Assembly: GCA_020628305.1 (NCBI GenBank)
Contig: JAHDFH010000018.1
Coordinates: forward strand, 1-35,163
DNA: 35,163 nt
Origin: Acidimicrobiales bacterium
GTDB lineage: Bacteria > Actinomycetota > Acidimicrobiia > Acidimicrobiales > SZUA-35
Direction: 5' to 3'
Made by a program: the position numbers and the translations under genes
The notes under the pieces: generated by a model
Database searches by the model: none
What the model was told of the DNA's origin: nothing
What the model saw: only the letters and a program-made list of their open reading frames with translations
Part shown: in pieces, positions 6,740 to 14,544 of the stretch
Numbering within the stretch: the stretch's first letter is position 1
How the letters are laid out: every line of letters starts with the position of its first letter

Positions 6740-7637
6740 TTTTGTACCTTTCAAATTGCTTTCCTGAATCATACCAATCGGAGATGAAATCTTCAACCCG
6801 ACTTCCATCATCGAACATTGGGCAAACCGCCCGGTACTGACACGCCCAACTGCAGTCTTTCGAAGGTGTTGGGTATACCACAGAGTGGTGTGCAGCACCA
6901 CCGTCTAGCTTTACTCTGACTTCGTGGATGTCACGGACCATGCCACGAAGCCGCGCTTTGTACGCTTCTATCTGGTGGTCGTTGAATTCGTACTGGTGTT
7001 CACTGTAGAACTCTCCGCACTTCCCGTCGTCACTGAGTGTCCGATCTGTTCGTTTAGACTTCTTCAGCATTCGCCAGATGCCACCAACAGGCACATCTCC
7101 ATTGTTCAGCTTCAGAATCAATGAGTAGTGCAAGAACTGTTCATTGAGCTCTGCCTGTGTTTCAATGTCCGTGAAGTTGCCAACTGTTTTGTAGTCCTTA
7201 AAAAAAATGTTTCCGGACTCGTCGACGACACGCTCGTCAAGCTTTCCGCGTAACGTGGTGCCTTCAAATTCAGCTTCAATGAGCTGCTCAGCTTCGACAG
7301 CAGTGAGCCATTGGTCTGCACCGGTTTCTTCGAGCCATTGGAAGTATCCTTCGATCATGATCTGCGCCTGCTCAGCTTGTGCTTCGTAGTCATCAATGTA
7401 ATCAGGATTATCAGCAAATCGCTCGTTTACATCAGCCACAAACTCACTGAGAGTGTCTTCCCAGCTTTCTCCGTTGTGGTCTGCTTCAAGAGCTACGTGG
7501 ACGAGTGAGCCTAAGCTCGCAGCAGACGGCTTCTGGTATTCTTCTTTCAATCGCAATCCACGATACTCTGAAAGCCACCATTTACGTCGGCAAGTCCGAA
7601 ACGTTCGCAGCTCTGACTGCGTGATTGTCATTGTCAT
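6723..7637 (-). CDS. PD-(D/E)XK exonuclease, Cas4/RecB-like with probable Fe-S cluster
   Basis: A 304-aa nuclease. The order of motifs is that of Cas4/AddB-type enzymes: C16 in FRTCRRKWW; H47 in GSLVHVALEA; D134 in GKLDERV; D148-Y-K150 in FFKDYKT; and a C-terminal cysteine group in CSWACQYRAVCPMF. The early cysteine plus the late three would bind a 4Fe-4S cluster. Such enzymes resect DNA ends to give single strands for annealing or recombination. The start overlaps the SNF2 stop by 4 nt (a second ATG lies two codons later). Neighbours (SNF2, Sak4-like, SSB) support a role in recombination-dependent replication. There is no CRISPR array in the window, so no role in spacer uptake is implied. 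Confidence 0.85.
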   Translation of the reverse strand: MTMTITQSELRTFRTCRRKWWLSEYRGLRLKEEYQKPSAASLGSLVHVALEADHNGESWEDTLSEFVADVNERFADNPDYIDDYEAQAEQAQIMIEGYFQWLEETGADQWLTAVEAEQLIEAEFEGTTLRGKLDERVVDESGNIFFKDYKTVGNFTDIETQAELNEQFLHYSLILKLNNGDVPVGGIWRMLKKSKRTDRTLSDDGKCGEFYSEHQYEFNDHQIEAYKARLRGMVRDIHEVRVKLDGGAAHHSVVYPTPSKDCSWACQYRAVCPMFDDGSRVEDFISDWYDSGKQFERYKNGKIS

Positions 7638-9379
7638 AACATTTCCTTTAAGCTGTCGCGGGTAATTTCATCGAGCTTTGCTGTCTTGTCTCCGAAAACT
7701 TCGTGTGTCCGCTCATCGATGGTGTCTGTTGCGATGATATCAATAATCGTAATATTGTCTGCGGTTTGTCCAACGCGGTTGTTGCGATCTTCTGCTTGGC
7801 GGTTTTCAATCATCGACCAGGTGCGATTCAAGAAAATCATAACTGTTGCGGCAGTCAACGTCACGCCTTCGCTCACTGATTGCGTCGTCGCTAGGAAGAC
7901 TTTCCGCTGGCCTTGCTGGAACTTCTCGATTTCAACTTCTCGCGCGATGCCAGTGACATCACCGGTTACAAATGAGTAAGAGTACGGATCACGTTTCCCG
8001 GCTTTAGAGTTGTTGTGTTTGTCGAGTGCGTCCTTAGCAAGGTGCAAAAGCTGTTTTGACCCTGAAAACACGATCACCTGCTCATCGCCGATATCACTAA
8101 GAATCGCTAGCATTTCGGCGACCTTGGGTGATGGGTTAGTCATCACAAACCGTTCAGGCTCTCCCTCTGGGGTTTCTAGTTGTTCTAGAGGCGCTGAAGC
8201 TAGTTGGATGAGTCTCTGCGCTGCAACAAGTGGATTGACAGCAGAAACAAATCCTCCGTCGATCTTAGCGATCAGATCATCTCGCATTGCCTTGTATACT
8301 TTACGGTGCTTCGGAGGAAGTGTCACATGGCGCTCAATGTTTGAAACTTCAATCTTCCGATCCATGATCTCTTGCTTTGTACGTCGAATGAACATGCTGT
8401 CGAGCAGGTGATAGAATTCTTGCTGATTCTCAGGTTCTAGGCCCGTGATATCCATTCCGCCAAAAGGTGAGTACCTGGTCGCGCAGTAACGCTCGACGTA
8501 TGCTCCTTTGGATGGAAACTCATCTGGTGCAATAAAGTGCAGCAGCGCCCATAGATCTCCTGGGTGGTTGCCAATTGGAGTTCCTGTGAGAGCGATCCGG
8601 TGTTCGGCGTCAAGCTTCCATATTGCTCGAGTCCACTTTGATTTCGGCGACTTCATGCGGTGAGCCTCGTCGGCTATGATGTAATCAAACTTGACATCGT
8701 TCAGATCTTTGTCAACTTTCTCTTTGTCCGAAAGCCGAATGTTGCCGTAGCCTTTCAGGCGAGAGTGCGACTTGAGAAGATCCCAGTTCATAATCAGCAC
8801 GGCACCTGGTGTCGACTTAGCTTCCGCGATTATCTTCTCACGTGTCTTCACTCCGCCATCAACGACAAATGGCGTGAAGTCTGTCCAATGCTCAATGTGC
8901 TTTTTCCATGATGGTTTGACAGACTTAGGGCAAACCACGAGTGACATTCCATCAGGCGACATCTCCATTTGAAGAAGCGCCGATGTCATAACGGTCTTAC
9001 CTGCGCCCATGTCATCTGCCATAAGAGCCGATCCAGCTGCCTTGAGAAACTCAACACCGGTTGTCTGGAGAGGTAGCAGCTCACCACCTTTGACCTTAAG
9101 AGGCGCGCCGGGAGCATCTTTCGCGCTTGCTACCTGTTGGCTTCGCTCGTATCCTTCGCGGCTGAGAGTCTTTATCGCGTCGTCTACTTCAATCTTGTGT
9201 CCAGCGAACACTTTCGCGAGCTGGACACACGCCGTGTATGTAGCTGGTAACAGCCAACGTTTCTGCTTCGCGCTGTATCGAGCGCCCGGCACCTGTTTGA
9301 TGACATGTGTTTCGCGGAAGAGTGTTTCGACTGCGACGTACTTACGATTTCTGTGTTCAAAGATTTCAGCTTTCGCCAT
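7634..9379 (-). CDS. SNF2-family DNA helicase/translocase
   Basis: A 581-aa superfamily 2 ATPase. The N-terminal 90 residues contain a small domain (YSAKQKRWLLPATY) like the HARP-type segment of annealing helicases. The helicase core then shows Walker A at about 121-129 (ADDMGAGKT), DEAH at 237-240, LTGTP at 264-268, a TGDVTG strand and the final motif QAEDRNNRVGQT. Members of this phage family remodel forks or displace proteins from DNA. The ATG at 9379 has AGAAAGG 7 nt upstream and overlaps the RuvC-like gene by 14 nt. Its place among polymerase, resolvase and nuclease genes indicates a replication or recombination role. Confidence 0.92.
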   Translation of the reverse strand: MAKAEIFEHRNRKYVAVETLFRETHVIKQVPGARYSAKQKRWLLPATYTACVQLAKVFAGHKIEVDDAIKTLSREGYERSQQVASAKDAPGAPLKVKGGELLPLQTTGVEFLKAAGSALMADDMGAGKTVMTSALLQMEMSPDGMSLVVCPKSVKPSWKKHIEHWTDFTPFVVDGGVKTREKIIAEAKSTPGAVLIMNWDLLKSHSRLKGYGNIRLSDKEKVDKDLNDVKFDYIIADEAHRMKSPKSKWTRAIWKLDAEHRIALTGTPIGNHPGDLWALLHFIAPDEFPSKGAYVERYCATRYSPFGGMDITGLEPENQQEFYHLLDSMFIRRTKQEIMDRKIEVSNIERHVTLPPKHRKVYKAMRDDLIAKIDGGFVSAVNPLVAAQRLIQLASAPLEQLETPEGEPERFVMTNPSPKVAEMLAILSDIGDEQVIVFSGSKQLLHLAKDALDKHNNSKAGKRDPYSYSFVTGDVTGIAREVEIEKFQQGQRKVFLATTQSVSEGVTLTAATVMIFLNRTWSMIENRQAEDRNNRVGQTADNITIIDIIATDTIDERTHEVFGDKTAKLDEITRDSLKEML

Positions 9380-9827
9380 CAATAAACCTTTCTGCTTCGA
9401 TCTGTTTTGTTTGCCAGAGGTATGCTAGCAAATGACGCTTAGCGTCGTTCTCATGATTATTGCCGGGCGTCCACCATCCTAACGCTTTCAACTTGTCGTC
9501 GGTCGCGAAAGACTTTATGTTACGCGACTGTATCACTAGTGGATTAAACACCCGTGGATTGTTATGCGTGATGTGGTAGAGTATTCCGATCAAATAAAGT
9601 GATTCATACTGCCGAGCTTTGCGGATGGTTTCCTGTGTGATCTTGAAATCTTCGCACACGACAGTGATCTTGTTCTGGAAGAACGTGCGTTCGACTCGGC
9701 GCCCAAACGTCTTGAAGTCATTGTGCGTTCCGCTGCACAAAATATCTTCTGATACCACGTCATACATCACCCAGCCGGTGGCTTTGCCGGGGTCAACAGC
9801 GAGCACCGGCTTGATAAGCTCATGCAT
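9366..9827 (-). CDS. RuvC-like Holliday junction resolvase / RNase H-fold nuclease
   Basis: A 153-aa RNase H-fold protein. The start MHELIKP at 9827 overlaps the polymerase stop by 8 nt and has GGTGAG upstream. The acidic residues of RuvC-type resolvases are visible: D12 in LAVDPGKATGW, E59 in VVCEDFK, and D128 in NHENDAKRHLLAYL, after a helix with QYESLYLIG. Known relatives cut four-way junctions and branched replication intermediates before packaging. It is between the polymerase and SNF2 genes in one reading unit. The family assignment is firm; the exact substrate is inferred. Confidence 0.85.
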   Translation of the reverse strand: MHELIKPVLAVDPGKATGWVMYDVVSEDILCSGTHNDFKTFGRRVERTFFQNKITVVCEDFKITQETIRKARQYESLYLIGILYHITHNNPRVFNPLVIQSRNIKSFATDDKLKALGWWTPGNNHENDAKRHLLAYLWQTKQIEAERFIDGES

Positions 9828-11547
9828 AGTTCTCACCCCATCGATCAACGATCGATCCATCAACAGTGAGAGGTACTGGCAAGCATTCCTCGTTGTCGAC
9901 GGTCATAACGTCCTTCGCATCACGAAGGACGTCTTCAGCGATGTCTTCAGGGACGTCGAAAATTATTTCGTCGTGCACCGGTAGAACCAGGAATTCACCG
10001 AAACCTGCAGCGACAAGCTCTGCTATTTTCATCTTGAGGATGTCAGCGCCCGTTCCCTGGATCACATAGTTGATTAGTTTGTACGAGGCATCAGGCCAGC
10101 AGGGCTGGATGCGACCGAAAGCAGTTTGTGCGAACACTCGGCCGTTAGACATTCGGTTCTCACTCGCTCGACTCTCGAGTTGCTTCTGGAACTGCTTCAA
10201 CCCAGGGTACAGGTCGTTGTATGCCCACATGAACTCTTTAGCTTCCTTCAGACTGATGCCTGCTGTCTCCGCGAGAACTTTCGGGCCTCCAGCGAAAAGC
10301 GTCGCGTACACTGCGTTCTTAGTGATCTGCCGTTGCTGTTTCGTGATCTGGTCAACTCCGAAAATCTTGCAGCCCGCGTGTGTATGGATGTCTTCTTGAG
10401 TCGCAATGTCTTCCATCAAACCGACGTCTCGTGATAACGACGCAGCTATGCGGAGCTCCATCTGGTCGTAGTCAATCAGAACTAGTTTGTTGCCTTCGCT
10501 CGCAGTGAATGCATTGCGGACCAATGCTTCACGCGGGATCTGTTGAAGCGCTGGATTAGACACACTCATCCGCCCGGTGATAGCCGCCAAGGGATTGATG
10601 CTTGCGTGTACGTATCCATCATCGTCGACGTTGTCTACAATGTTGCTGAAGTACGCTTTGATGACCTTTTCGGCGTGCTTCATAGACACCACGGCTTTCG
10701 CAAGAGGATGATCGATCTTCTCGAGAACACCCTTGGCGACTGAAGGCTTGCCAGTGGGCGTAAACTCTGTCGGAGTCCAGCCATCCGCTTTCAGTGCTTC
10801 AGCGAGTTGTTGCGGCGATGTCATATTGAAATCGTCGCCGTACTCTGTTGCTGCCCACGATCGGACTTCACTAACATATTCTGCGAGCTCCGACGACTTC
10901 TCTTTACAGTATGCGACGTCTGCTTTGAAGCCTCGCAACTCCATGTTCATCAATGCAATTTGCGCAGACATCTCAACATCGTATAGCCCGCGGTGCTGCC
11001 CCATTTCGTCTTCGAGGCGATCGTAAAGCCGAGCAGTCAAAACCGTGTCTAACGCACCATACTGCCAGTATTCTGGACAGTCGTACGGGATTGTTGCCCA
11101 GTCCCATCCGTTGGACTTAATAATAGCCGACAGGTCCTTCTGGCTTGCGGACATCCCAGGGCCAAAGTATGCGTCGCAAAGTGGTTTGAGTCCGGTGGGT
11201 CTGTGTGGGTCGATCAGATGTGCCATCGTCCGTGTGTCATCGATTGAGTTCACCCGCGGGTGGATGTCCGACTTGATTAGAAACTGCGTGTCAAATTTGA
11301 AGTTGTGCATCGCGATTCGGCCGGTATAGTTGTTGAAAATGTCTTCAACCAGACCACTCCAACGATCGAACCGAAGCGCCCAACCTGTCTCAGCATCACC
11401 AAACTGCGCTAGTCTGATTTTGTCTTTCCAAGGCTGAAGACCACTTGTTTCAGTGTCGAAAGCTATCGTGCCTTCGCGGCGCTCACCTAGCCACGACATC
11501 ATCTGATTCGCTTCATCAAACGTCTCAATGTACGTCAACTTAGCCAT
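9820..11547 (-). CDS. Family A DNA polymerase with 3'-5' exonuclease domain
   Basis: A 575-aa replicative polymerase starting MAKLTYIE at 11547, with GGGAG upstream and an 8-nt overlap with the TS-family gene; an upstream start at 11568 is rejected. Proofreading domain: D31-x-E33 in FDTETSG, then HNFKFD and YGALDTVLTARLY. Polymerase motifs: A in LIDYDQMELRIA, B in RQITKNAVYATLFAGG, C in LPVHDEI. There is no 5'-3' exonuclease domain, as in T7-type enzymes. In motif B, counting R-xxx-K-xxx-Y, tyrosine occupies the place of E. coli Phe762, the T7-like state linked to poor discrimination against dideoxynucleotides. The primase-helicase gene lies on the opposite strand at 33045. Confidence 0.95.
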   Translation of the reverse strand: MAKLTYIETFDEANQMMSWLGERREGTIAFDTETSGLQPWKDKIRLAQFGDAETGWALRFDRWSGLVEDIFNNYTGRIAMHNFKFDTQFLIKSDIHPRVNSIDDTRTMAHLIDPHRPTGLKPLCDAYFGPGMSASQKDLSAIIKSNGWDWATIPYDCPEYWQYGALDTVLTARLYDRLEDEMGQHRGLYDVEMSAQIALMNMELRGFKADVAYCKEKSSELAEYVSEVRSWAATEYGDDFNMTSPQQLAEALKADGWTPTEFTPTGKPSVAKGVLEKIDHPLAKAVVSMKHAEKVIKAYFSNIVDNVDDDGYVHASINPLAAITGRMSVSNPALQQIPREALVRNAFTASEGNKLVLIDYDQMELRIAASLSRDVGLMEDIATQEDIHTHAGCKIFGVDQITKQQRQITKNAVYATLFAGGPKVLAETAGISLKEAKEFMWAYNDLYPGLKQFQKQLESRASENRMSNGRVFAQTAFGRIQPCWPDASYKLINYVIQGTGADILKMKIAELVAAGFGEFLVLPVHDEIIFDVPEDIAEDVLRDAKDVMTVDNEECLPVPLTVDGSIVDRWGENYA

Positions 11548-12349
11548 GCAACTCCCGCCGAAGCTCATCTTCGAAACCGCTCAGGTCTTGCGGGTCGTTC
11601 GTCAGGATCCTGCCTGCGGATGCGCGTTTCTCACTGAGTGTGCCGCCCGACAGCCGACTAATGAAGATCTTCGAAGCACCAGACCGAGAATCTAGGAGAC
11701 CGTTGTACTTCTCGAAATCGCGCTCGTACATGTGGAGCGACCCGGCATTGTGAGTGTACTGTCCTTGCTCGACGCCGAGAATGTCTGCGATCTGTTTCTG
11801 CAAGAACGTGAACTGGAACACATCATATGCCAATCCCCACCAGACGTCGTTCGAACGCATCGTGGTCACCATGTGGAGTCGGTCGTCGCGTAGCAAGAAC
11901 TGAAACCCTGTGGTGCATGGTGTGTCACGAACGTCCCCAAAACCATCATACCGCGGGTCCCAAACCGTTATGATCGCTTGACGGGTGTGATTGTCGGACT
12001 TCAGCGCTTCGATCACTTTTGGCAGTTGGTGTTTGATCCGAGGGCCGTATGCCCCATGAAACCACGCCCCGCCGTCTGTAAAGTTCTTGAAGTTCGGAAA
12101 CTTCGAGATCATCAAGTCAGGATGCGATTCTCCAGCGAAAAGTTGTAGAGCCTCAGCGATACCAATTGCGGCGTTGCAGGACCTTCCTACACCAGTAGGC
12201 ATATCAGGAAACGCGTCATTGAAAACAATTGAAGCCCCGAGAATTTCCGCCGTGTGTATGCCACGCGGAGAAGACATCACTCCCTGCTTAAGCACTGTCC
12301 CGACGATGTCTTTGTATCCGGTTGCGATACTACCGACTTGAATGCGCAT
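11540..12349 (-). CDS. Thymidylate-synthase-family enzyme, possibly dCMP hydroxymethylase
   Basis: A 269-aa ThyA-fold enzyme. Catalytic C145 lies in TPCTTGFQF, R165 and D168 in MRSND, and H206 in SLHMY. Distances from the cysteine (20, 23 and 61) are the same as in E. coli ThyA for R166, D169 and H207. E66 in IAEALQLF fits E58. The residue 31 after the cysteine, Asn177 in E. coli (GLPFN), is here D176 (GLAYD). Asp at this place is the mark of dCMP-specific members such as T4 dCMP hydroxymethylase, and an Asn-to-Asp change at the equivalent site switches thymidylate synthase toward dCMP. The enzyme may therefore make 5-hydroxymethyl-dCMP or 5-methyl-dCMP. It overlaps the kinase gene by 20 nt and the polymerase gene by 8 nt. 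Confidence 0.85.
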   Translation of the reverse strand: MRIQVGSIATGYKDIVGTVLKQGVMSSPRGIHTAEILGASIVFNDAFPDMPTGVGRSCNAAIGIAEALQLFAGESHPDLMISKFPNFKNFTDGGAWFHGAYGPRIKHQLPKVIEALKSDNHTRQAIITVWDPRYDGFGDVRDTPCTTGFQFLLRDDRLHMVTTMRSNDVWWGLAYDVFQFTFLQKQIADILGVEQGQYTHNAGSLHMYERDFEKYNGLLDSRSGASKIFISRLSGGTLSEKRASAGRILTNDPQDLSGFEDELRRELHG

Positions 12350-12854
12350 GCGCGTAATTGTCCTTTGCCATTGTGATGATTGCAGCCACAGCGGTGTCTG
12401 TGCTCACCTTCGTCGTGTTTATTTGTAAGTGAGAGAATGTCTGAGCACTTGCGTCTAGCCTTGCGTACGAGTGCATGATCGCACTTATGTCGTCGATCTC
12501 GATGTATTCTCCATCATACCGTTCAACGAGCGTTGGTAGATTGGCAGTGACATGTACGATTGTCCCTCCGCACCGATTGATTTCAGACTCTAAATAGCCG
12601 AACTGTGCGCTGTTCAAAGCGCGCCCAACTTCCGGACGATACAACTCCGCGTACACTGCATCGCCCCAATGGAGTCGATCACAAATCACTGTCGCGCCTT
12701 TGCGCGCCAAATCAACAACAGCATTCCATTGTTTGAAAGCCTCGCCAACGGGCGCAGGACCGTTGTGTATGTATATCGCGTTAAGCCTTGCTTGCAGCTC
12801 TTTCGCGATCGTCGTTTTGCCGGCGCCATCCGGCCCTTCTAACAGTATAAACAT
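12330..12854 (-). CDS. Deoxynucleoside monophosphate kinase (thymidylate-kinase-like)
   Basis: A 174-aa P-loop kinase. Walker A is GPDGAGKTT at residues 7-15, right after the first strand FILLE, and the DR motif of thymidylate-kinase relatives is visible in VICDRLHWGDAVY. A LID-like stretch follows around NLPTLVERYDGEYIEIDD. It would phosphorylate the product of the adjacent TS-family enzyme to the diphosphate, in the same way T4 gp1 handles 5-hydroxymethyl-dCMP, dTMP and dGMP. The ATG at 12854 follows the stop of the previous gene directly. Kinase fold is firm; base preference cannot be read. Confidence 0.85.
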   Translation of the reverse strand: MFILLEGPDGAGKTTIAKELQARLNAIYIHNGPAPVGEAFKQWNAVVDLARKGATVICDRLHWGDAVYAELYRPEVGRALNSAQFGYLESEINRCGGTIVHVTANLPTLVERYDGEYIEIDDISAIMHSYARLDASAQTFSHLQINTTKVSTDTAVAAIITMAKDNYAHAHSSR

Positions 12855-13106
12855 CTACAGAAGCCCTCGCTCTTCAGACTCGACGGGCGTCACTCGTCGA
12901 ATGAACACAATAACAGCACCTACGAGCGACAGGCCTAATGTCGCATACTGAACAACTTCAGAATCAAAAAGCTCTCCTTGGGCAACAACGATTGTTAACA
13001 TCGTCTGGGCCAGGAGGAGGTAAGTAAGCAAGTTTGTGAGTACAACCTTGATTCTCTTCGGAAGTTCTTGGAGGAGCTTAATCGTCCGGTTAACTTGTGT
13101 TCGCAT
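12855..13106 (-). CDS. Two-helix membrane protein, holin-like, 83 aa
   Basis: The start at 13106 (MRTQVNRTIK) has AGGAG 5 nt upstream and is preferred to a longer frame. A basic amphipathic N-terminus (KLLQELPKRIK) precedes one hydrophobic helix (about residues 22-42, VVLTNLLTYLLLAQTMLTIVVA) and a second (about 51-69, VVQYATLGLSLVGAVIVFI), followed by a charged tail. The two-helix pattern with a charged end fits small holins, but no endolysin gene is adjacent. The strong hairpin at 13125-13163 lies just before its ribosome binding site. Confidence 0.65.
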   Translation of the reverse strand: MRTQVNRTIKLLQELPKRIKVVLTNLLTYLLLAQTMLTIVVAQGELFDSEVVQYATLGLSLVGAVIVFIRRVTPVESEERGLL

Positions 13107-13124
13107 ATCATCTCCTAAATGAGT

Positions 13125-13163
13125 AGAAGCCACAGGCGCGTTTATCACTTGCCTGTGGCTTCT
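13125..13163. terminator. Strong hairpin between exonuclease and membrane protein genes
   Basis: A 13-bp perfect inverted repeat (AGAAGCCACAGGC / GCCTGTGGCTTCT) with a 13-nt loop, in the 100-nt gap after the exonuclease gene. It has no T-run on the - strand, so it may be an RNA processing or stability element rather than a simple terminator. Like the RNR hairpin, it stands directly before a ribosome binding site. Confidence 0.6.
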
Positions 13164-13210
13164 TGCCTGCTTGTTTCGATTTGTTTATTATACCTCGATA
13201 CGAGACGAGT

Positions 13211-13963
13211 TTATCGATAATAGCTCGGAATGTCTGGAGTCTTCCTGCGCGCGCGGGAATATTTACCGCATGAATTGCAACGATATTGTTGGTAGAAGAT
13301 ACCTGCGCGACTTTGGTGCTTTCCGTTTTTCGTAAGGTCAGGACTTCCGCAATTCGGGCATCCAGTTGACGAGACAACCAAGTTATCTAGTGGAGCGTAG
13401 ATCTTGTGCAGATCGTGTTGACTGTTCACATCCTGTTTGCAGTACTTCTCCATTTCTTTTTCGGCTGCTTTCTCACCAGTCATGCACCGATGCCAAAGGT
13501 CATGCGACGGTTTATGTTTAGGCGCTATTCCATGGATTTCGCAAAGATCCGCTAATGAGTTAGAGCGGTGATTGCCGTGTTTGCGTGCTAGTTTGACCGT
13601 GTCTGTCTGGAGCATCGGCTTCATGGGGCCGAGACCAAACACGAGCCCTTGGCCTTGCATCCACTTGACATCAAACTTGTCGCTGTTGTGTCCGCAAACT
13701 CGTTGAACATCATACTTGTCAATAATCTCATAGAAGCGTTCAATAACCGATTTTGAGTCTTTGGGATCAAACCCGAGTGTTGGGTGTACAGGCTCTGCGT
13801 GGTCCCAAATCTGAATAGTCTTCGCGCGCTTCCACGTATCAAGGCGATAACCAACCATCATAACATAAGGCTCTTGAATAACCTTCATCGCGTTTGAATC
13901 CCATTGACGAAAATGCAGAGCAACCATAGGTGCCGTCTCAATATCGAAGTAAAGTGTTCTCAT
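13211..13963 (-). CDS. DEDD-type 3'-5' exonuclease with C-terminal zinc ribbon
   Basis: A 250-aa protein with two parts. Residues 1-195 are an RNase H-fold proofreading-type exonuclease: D7 and E9 in YFDIETAP, N93 and D98 in GHNSDKFD, and Y174 and D178 in YCKQDV. Residues 200-240 form a zinc ribbon with CPNC at 202-205 and CNSC at 229-232, followed by a basic end (KYSRARRK), the type seen in insertion-element proteins and other DNA-binding proteins. The zinc ribbon probably binds nucleic acid. The family A polymerase already has a proofreading domain, so this is a second exonuclease. The start overlaps the upstream gene by 4 nt. Confidence 0.85.
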   Translation of the reverse strand: MRTLYFDIETAPMVALHFRQWDSNAMKVIQEPYVMMVGYRLDTWKRAKTIQIWDHAEPVHPTLGFDPKDSKSVIERFYEIIDKYDVQRVCGHNSDKFDVKWMQGQGLVFGLGPMKPMLQTDTVKLARKHGNHRSNSLADLCEIHGIAPKHKPSHDLWHRCMTGEKAAEKEMEKYCKQDVNSQHDLHKIYAPLDNLVVSSTGCPNCGSPDLTKNGKHQSRAGIFYQQYRCNSCGKYSRARRKTPDIPSYYR

Positions 13964-14184
13964 CGGTTTCGGCTTTCGTTTTCTAGGATGGTTATTCGCA
14001 ACCGCAGGTCTGCGATCATTTCGTCGCGAATCGCCAGTTGTTCTGTCAGGAATTCGACTTGGTGGAGGTACTGCATTGTTGCATCTTTATTCGCTTTGGC
14101 GACTAGGCGGTAAGCAAATACCATAGCGCCGCCGATTCCAGACCACGCCGCGACGTCCGGAATGCTGTTTATTAGTTCTTCCAC
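13960..14184 (-). CDS. Membrane-anchored coiled-coil protein, 74 aa
   Basis: I place the start at a GTG at 14184, with AAAGG about 10 nt upstream and a 13-nt overlap with the gene before; an ATG at 14214 is possible but has no ribosome binding site and a 43-nt overlap. The product begins EELINSIPDVAAW, has a short hydrophobic segment (GIGGAMVFAYRLV) and then a long charged helix (QVEFLTEQLAIRDEMIADLRLRITILENE) that should form a coiled coil. Small proteins of this form occur next to holins in several phages, but no function is known here. It overlaps the exonuclease start (ATGA). Confidence 0.6.
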   Translation of the reverse strand: MEELINSIPDVAAWSGIGGAMVFAYRLVAKANKDATMQYLHQVEFLTEQLAIRDEMIADLRLRITILENESRNR

Positions 14185-14495
14185 GGTGCTATTACCTTTG
14201 TTGAAATTCCCCATGAGATTATTAGTGCAATCATTGCTAGTCTTTCTGCGACCGCGCCGGTAAGATCTACTCTTCCGCTGATGACAAGGAAGACGAACGC
14301 AGCTGTTCGTAGTGAGAAAAGGAAAACTAGCATTGAGACAACGACAGGCAGAAAAGCCTGAGCTCTCAATGACAAAAGAGTGACTACCGCGGCTGCAAAC
14401 CATAGTGCTCTCAGATAGATGTTTGGAATCGCTGGCTCAAAACTGATAGCAACATCGCTGGCAGCGCCGATTGCCACACATGTTGTTGCTAGCAT
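14172..14495 (-). CDS. Multi-pass membrane protein, 107 aa
   Basis: The ATG at 14495 (MLATTCVAIG) follows AGGAG, though the spacing is short (2 nt); the longer frame would run into the tail gene upstream. Three to four hydrophobic segments are visible: about residues 1-18, 27-46 (LRALWFAAAVVTLLSLRA), 47-71 (FLPVVVSMLVFLFSLRTAAFVFLVI) and 80-99 (AERLAMIALIISWGIST). It is placed after the last tail gene, where lysis genes often sit, so a holin or antiholin role is possible. No endolysin is adjacent. Confidence 0.6.
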   Translation of the reverse strand: MLATTCVAIGAASDVAISFEPAIPNIYLRALWFAAAVVTLLSLRAQAFLPVVVSMLVFLFSLRTAAFVFLVISGRVDLTGAVAERLAMIALIISWGISTKVIAPWKN

Positions 14496-14544
14496 GACTC
14501 CTGTATATTTATGTAATTTCGTCTGTGTAACCAAATCGCTGTCT

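Noticed and set aside
6723-7637. Cas4-like nuclease as a sign of a CRISPR system
   Set aside because: No CRISPR array or other cas gene is present; phage Cas4/RecB-like nucleases usually serve recombination.
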